This document shows, piece after piece, positions 60,401-64,000 of a stretch of 64,000 nt of DNA. The position numbers were made by a program, and so were the translations under genes. Location of the stretch: NCBI RefSeq assembly GCF_013523125.1, contig NZ_JAAMQJ010000010.1, forward strand, positions 46,419-110,418, in the 5' to 3' direction. Origin of the DNA: Pseudomonas entomophila. GTDB lineage: Bacteria; Pseudomonadota; Gammaproteobacteria; Pseudomonadales; Pseudomonadaceae. How positions within the stretch are numbered: the stretch's first letter is position 1; each line of letters begins with the position of its first letter. Below the pieces are notes generated by a model. The model saw only the letters and a list, made by a program, of their open reading frames with translations, had not been told where the DNA came from and did no database searches.

Positions 60401-63400
60401 CCACGTCGGGCAAGGTCGATGGCTTCCAGGCGAGCCTCAACACCACCAACGACAACGTGGCGAAGAAGGCCGATGCCAGCGCTGTCAACTCGCTGAAGCT
60501 GACGGTCGACCAGCAGGGCCGTGACCTGACTTCCCAGGGCTCCACCTTGAGCGGCATGCAGACCGCGATCGACGGCAAGGCCAGTTCACAGGCGCTGACC
60601 CAGGTGACCAGCCGGGTGACGGCGACCGAAGACAAGGACAAGGCGCAGGATCAGCTGATCAGTTCACAGAGCCAGACGCTGACCTCGCTCAAAGACACCG
60701 TAGACAAGAAGGCCGACTCGTCGACGGTTCAGTCCCTGAGCAACGAGGTGAAGCAGCAGGGGCAGACGCTCACGTCGCAGGGGCAATCCCTGGTCGCAAT
60801 CAACTCCACAATCGGCCAGCTTGGCGGGGAAAACTGGATCTACAACCCCTCCTTCGAGAAGCCCGGTATCGGCGGCCTGGCCGATGGGTGGGCGCGGGCA
60901 GGCGGAAGTGGCGTCACCGTCAATCCGAGCATTGTGCCCTCAGCTCTCGCCTCTGGAGAGTCTGCTCAGCGCATCGATGTGACGGGGGTATCAACGTCGG
61001 CCTGGGCCAGGATCGGGAACCCTGGGAACAGGCGGATCAAAGTCAGCCCAGGCACTGCTGTAACCCTGTCGGCATATGCTCGCGGTACGGCCGGCTTGGG
61101 CGTGCGGTGCGAGATTCAATTTCTCACCTCCGACGGCAGTGGTATCAGCGGTACGCCTGTGGCCGCCAATACCTCGGTGACCGCGGACTATGCCCGTTTG
61201 TCGCACAGTGCTGTGGCGCCGCAGGGAACAGTTGAGTGCAACTTCTTTGTCACCTGCTACGGCACCGCAGCGATCAGCTCGGCGTTCCTTGAGGTAGACC
61301 GGTGCCAATTGGAGTTCAGCCCCTCTATGAGTGGCTGGCGAGATAACGGCGCGGTCAATGTCGACGCAGCGGCCGCCGTTTCCTCCGCCGTTCAAAGTCT
61401 GTCAGGGCGGGTGGACCAGACCGAGTCGTCACTGACCTCCCAGTCGGGATCCATTACCCAGTTGACCAACAGCCTGACCACAACCGATAGCAATGTGAGC
61501 AAAGCGCAGAAGGCTGCCGAGGCCGCGAACTCATTGGCAGGCGGGAAGGGGAAAGTCATTGTCCAAGCTGCCGCGCCGGCGACGGCGGACCAGGCCGCCC
61601 AGAACCTATGGATTGATACCACCGGCAACGGCAATACGCCGAAGCGCTGGACCGGGTCGGCCTGGGCTGCCGTCACCGACAAGGTGGCGACCGAGGCCGC
61701 AGCAGCTGCAGCGTCGGCCTTGAGCGAAGTGGCCAAGAAAGCCGATGCGTCTGCGGTCAGCGCCATGAAAAGCACGGTCGATCAACAGGGGCGTGACATC
61801 ACCGCGCAAGGCTCCTCCCTCACACGGATCGATGCCAGCCTTGCCAACCTGGGTGCCAGCGGTGTCAATCTGCTGCCTGCCGAGTACAGCGTGTTCGGAA
61901 AGACACCGCCGACCCTGGCGGGTAGCAGCTATGCCGCAACTACGGTAGCCGATAGCGCCGCACTGCGCGGGTATGCCTTGAAGTTCGACTGGTCAACCAC
62001 CTCCAGCGCGCTGACTGCCTTCTTCTCGAAGGCGACCAACCTGGGCGATGCCAACATGGGCGCCAAGCGGCAGAAGTACATCGTGTCGTATTACGCCAAG
62101 GCCAGCGTGGCCGGACACGTCATCGCGCTGTACCTGCGAGGGTTCCAGAACGACGGTAGTTCGTACGATAACCCTGGCGTTGTTCAGCAGGCACTGACTG
62201 CCGGATGGACCCGGTACTCCTACGTCGCCGACATGAGCGCGAGTGCATTCGCCGGCTCGCAGATGATCCTGGCTATCCAGCTCAACCGCTCGGGCGTGGC
62301 AAATCGGTCAGTCTGGGTTGACCGCATCATGGTCGAGCCGGTGGTGAACGGTGCGACCGAGCCATCGACCTATGTACCCGGCAACAGCTTCGATCAGAGC
62401 CTGGCCAATGCCGCCGCCACCGCCGCACTGGACGCCAAGGTAACGGTTAGCGAAGGCGCCATCACCAGTGCATCGGGGCAAATTACCGAGCTGCGCAACA
62501 GCATTGGCGACGTAGGCGGCGAGAATCTGATCTACAACCCATCGTTCGAGAAACCGGGCACGAATGGTTTGGCTGACGGCTGGGCGGTCGCCAGCGGCTC
62601 GGGCGCCACGGTATCGCCTTCTGTGGTGGCTTCTGCGCTGAACCCGAAGGAGTGGGCACAGCGCATAAACGTGACGGGCCTCAGCGCCAGTGTTTGGGCG
62701 CGCATCGGCAACCCAGGCAATCGGCGCGTCGCGCTGAAGCCCGGAACGCCGGTCACGTTCTCGGCCTACATGCGCGGCACGGCAGGTCTCAATGCCCGGC
62801 CTGAGATTCAGTTCTTGAACAGCGCGGGCAGCGGTATCTCCGGACCGGTAGGGAGTTTCACCGTCGCATCAGGCGAGTTTGCGCGCATCTCGTTGAGCGC
62901 TGTGGTGCCGGACGGCACTGTGGAATGCAACTTCTTCGTGACCTGCTATGGCACTGACTCGATCAGCACCGCGTTCATGGAGGTGGACAGGGCTCAGCTG
63001 GAGCAGTCATCGCGTGCTACAGGGTGGCGGGATAATGGACAGGTCATAGCAGGCGACCAGTCGGCGACCTCTCAGGCTGTGGATTCGCTTACCTCCACCA
63101 CGACGAAGCAGGGGGAGAAGATCGAAAGCGTGTCCGACCGCGCCACCTTCCTGGAGAACACGATAAGCAGCCCGGCCAATGGCCTCGGCTCCAAGGCCAG
63201 TACCACGGCGCTGAACCAGCTCGGTGGGCGCGTCACCCAGACCGAAAGAGACATCTACGCAGCAGGCGGCACGCTCACGGACATCACCAGCAAGCTGAAC
63301 GCGATTGGTGGTGCTGGCAGCAACCTGTTGCCCGCGCAGTACTCCACCTTTTCCGAGAGGCTGCCGGGCATCCACAGTGCGGCGCAGGTGACGACAACAG

Positions 63401-64000
63401 CGCAAAAGGACGACTCCGCCTATTCGGGCTACCTGCTCAAGGCTGACTCAAGTGCCGGCTCGGGGTGGCTGTACTTGGCCGACAGCGCCGCCAACTACAC
63501 GCTGCGGCTGGTGCCGGGGAAGCGCTACATCTTCTCGGCCTGGATGAAGGGCAGTGCAGCGCACAACGTGGCGGTCCGTCTGCGGTACCAGAACACCTCC
63601 GGAGGGGCAACGGAGGTTGGGCTGGGTAGTGTGGACGTGAGCACCACGCTGGCCCGCGTGAGCTGCGTCATAACTGCACCAGGCGCGCTGACTGGGCCTG
63701 CCAGTCTGGTGTTCTACACCCAGAACGGCTCGGCCGCGGGAACGACATGGTTCGACGGGGTCATGCTCGAAGAAAAGGTCGGCGAAGCTTCGGCGCCATC
63801 TTCCTTCACGCCAGGCAATTCGGCCAACCAGATGATCGCCCAGGCCAATGCTGTCTTTGCTCTGGACACAGCTGTGTCCAAGCAGGGCGAAAAGCTGACG
63901 GTCACCGCTGACGGCGTGACCAAGCTGACGGGGGATCTGGGCAAGACGAGCGGCGCCTTGCAGGACGAACAGAAGCTGCGCATTGAGGCCGACTCAGCCT
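57424..64000 (+). CDS. Central tail fibre / host-specificity protein J-like, 3' partial
   Basis: At least 2192 residues; the frame is open to the window end, so the C-terminus is missing. The N-terminal third (MGEVPHLEITGAKGGESKPK onward, WSLPDSLQSTNIAKILL-type) is the conserved gpJ region that builds the tail tip. It is followed by fibronectin-like parts (about 620-800) and long coiled-coil stretches (SLSNEVKQQGQTLTSQGQSL). Two kinds of carbohydrate-binding-like module occur twice (60823-61353 with 62515-63045, and about 61855-62385 with 63315-63815). It should bind the host receptor. It is far longer than lambda J. Confidence 0.93.
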   Translation, partial: MGEVPHLEITGAKGGESKPKSPVEAPDSLQSTNIAKILLAVGEGEFEGKPTDRDIYLDNTPIMDASGNVNFPGVKWEWRSGSVEQSYIQGIPAVENENSVGVELRSDSPFTRALSDTKLSAVRVRLSWPRLLSQDSNGNTNGYRIEYAIDIATDGGAYVEAHRGAVDGKSANGYQRSIRVNLPASTSGWMMRVRRITPNANKGAIADTMTVAGYTEIIDEKLCYPNTALLYIEFDAQQFQNIPAVTVKCKAKRWPVPSNYDPIARTYTGIWDGTFKQAWTNNPAFVTYGLCVEDRFGLGKRIKPWMVDKWEMYRIAQYCDQRVPDGVGGTEPRFLCDMNLQGRSEAWVLLRDLSAIYRGMVYWAHGALFMQADMPRSQDIDYVFTRSNVVGGDFVYGGAERNSHYSRALVSYDNPANNYETDVIPSTDVSLQRRFRDRPIEISAIGCTRASEAQRRGKWALLSNSQDRTVTFRTGMEGRIPLPGYVIPVADELVAGRPNGGRISAVAGLVITLDRDTPIKAGDRLIVNLPNGTAQARTVRSVSGRAVTVTTAYSTQPEAQLQWAIDYQDLAVQLFRVLRTTRTDKGQYEITALEFNPSKFAAIDTGAKLDERPISVIPVTTVQPPASVTLASSYMIDQGIAVNTMTISWAAVAGAVAYEVEWRKDNGNWVRLQRAGATSIDVTGIYAGAYLAQVRAVSAYDISSTWKSSVLTQLNGKKGLPPSITSLTAESLLFAIGLAWAFPPGAEDTQRTELWYSEGTDLAKATKLADLAYPQDKHTLQGLRAGQRFYFWARLVDKSGNIGPWFPSGTTLVAGMASADAGPILEQIKDQITASELGKALTSEIEKIKLIDGNGPGSVNERVGSAKTELARQISDVNNTLAGVKSTLEGQVSTLSKNMADAKSELQQQITAVSTLAGSLPYRKDKTYSTNQSALGSDGKLYQALKAVPLNTPPPNATYWTDVGQAVVTAAGTAASVTKLQTDVTTLGDKVTATSGKVDGFQASLNTTNDNVAKKADASAVNSLKLTVDQQGRDLTSQGSTLSGMQTAIDGKASSQALTQVTSRVTATEDKDKAQDQLISSQSQTLTSLKDTVDKKADSSTVQSLSNEVKQQGQTLTSQGQSLVAINSTIGQLGGENWIYNPSFEKPGIGGLADGWARAGGSGVTVNPSIVPSALASGESAQRIDVTGVSTSAWARIGNPGNRRIKVSPGTAVTLSAYARGTAGLGVRCEIQFLTSDGSGISGTPVAANTSVTADYARLSHSAVAPQGTVECNFFVTCYGTAAISSAFLEVDRCQLEFSPSMSGWRDNGAVNVDAAAAVSSAVQSLSGRVDQTESSLTSQSGSITQLTNSLTTTDSNVSKAQKAAEAANSLAGGKGKVIVQAAAPATADQAAQNLWIDTTGNGNTPKRWTGSAWAAVTDKVATEAAAAAASALSEVAKKADASAVSAMKSTVDQQGRDITAQGSSLTRIDASLANLGASGVNLLPAEYSVFGKTPPTLAGSSYAATTVADSAALRGYALKFDWSTTSSALTAFFSKATNLGDANMGAKRQKYIVSYYAKASVAGHVIALYLRGFQNDGSSYDNPGVVQQALTAGWTRYSYVADMSASAFAGSQMILAIQLNRSGVANRSVWVDRIMVEPVVNGATEPSTYVPGNSFDQSLANAAATAALDAKVTVSEGAITSASGQITELRNSIGDVGGENLIYNPSFEKPGTNGLADGWAVASGSGATVSPSVVASALNPKEWAQRINVTGLSASVWARIGNPGNRRVALKPGTPVTFSAYMRGTAGLNARPEIQFLNSAGSGISGPVGSFTVASGEFARISLSAVVPDGTVECNFFVTCYGTDSISTAFMEVDRAQLEQSSRATGWRDNGQVIAGDQSATSQAVDSLTSTTTKQGEKIESVSDRATFLENTISSPANGLGSKASTTALNQLGGRVTQTERDIYAAGGTLTDITSKLNAIGGAGSNLLPAQYSTFSERLPGIHSAAQVTTTAQKDDSAYSGYLLKADSSAGSGWLYLADSAANYTLRLVPGKRYIFSAWMKGSAAHNVAVRLRYQNTSGGATEVGLGSVDVSTTLARVSCVITAPGALTGPASLVFYTQNGSAAGTTWFDGVMLEEKVGEASAPSSFTPGNSANQMIAQANAVFALDTAVSKQGEKLTVTADGVTKLTGDLGKTSGALQDEQKLRIEADSA

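Noticed and set aside
1..64000. CRISPR array or insertion sequence
   Set aside because: No regularly spaced repeats with unique spacers, no transposase frames and no paired terminal repeats of IS type were seen.

Overview
This window comes from a Pseudomonas of the putida type. The evidence is high GC, a P. putida-like REP palindrome at about 9660-9690, a GlgE / TreS-maltokinase / GlgB cluster, and a tRNA-Cys carrying an integrated tailed-phage genome. Bases 1-20236 are ordinary chromosome. Bases about 20237-64000 are the left part of a lambda/HK97-like siphovirus prophage that runs off the right edge.

Chromosome. Bases 1-7181 hold a very large subtilisin/P-domain protein with glycine-rich RTX-like blocks (5' end missing), followed by its likely type I secretion ATPase and HlyD-type adaptor; no TolC gene is present. 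The ATPase has Val instead of the invariant Gly in its Walker A loop. Bases 7590-15274 are the GlgE-pathway cluster: maltose-1-phosphate maltosyltransferase, trehalose synthase fused to maltokinase, and branching enzyme, which together convert trehalose to branched alpha-glucan. Next come a GlxA-type AraC regulator, a small exported protein, a SCO1/SenC protein overlapping a PCu(A)C copper chaperone, an SCP2-domain protein, a SohB-like protease, and tRNA-Cys with its own promoter and terminator.

Prophage left arm (20295-32832). Integrase, a DUF4224 protein, many unknown early genes, a PAPS-reductase-like protein, a DNA methyltransferase, a YejK-like protein and the CI repressor all read leftward. 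Five AT-richer genes read rightward between them and look like morons. A strong leftward promoter (TTGACA, 17 bp, CATAAT) overlaps repressor-type operators, and a second operator pair lies between cI and cro. Many leftward genes carry a GC-rich hairpin just upstream of the ribosome binding site, often preceded by a pyrimidine tract. This looks like a start-associated regulatory element of the phage.

Prophage right arm (32920-64000). The order is cro, a Rha/antirepressor gene, an O-like initiator carrying five iterons, a P-like helicase loader, a nin-like region (NinB, DUF1364, VRR-NUC), a gene in the position of Q followed by a compact promoter/terminator, small membrane genes, HNH endonuclease, terminase, HK97-type head genes, and lambda-type tail genes. 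The tail chaperone pair uses a GGGAAAG -1 frameshift. The central tail fibre J is at least 2192 residues, is truncated by the window, and contains two duplicated carbohydrate-binding-like modules.

The most notable findings are the start-associated hairpins, a 126-nt inverted repeat and an 82-nt hairpin beside a LuxR-like gene, a long untranslated leader on the early left transcript, a duplicated terminator/RBS cassette around tail gene I, and the opposite-strand moron genes.
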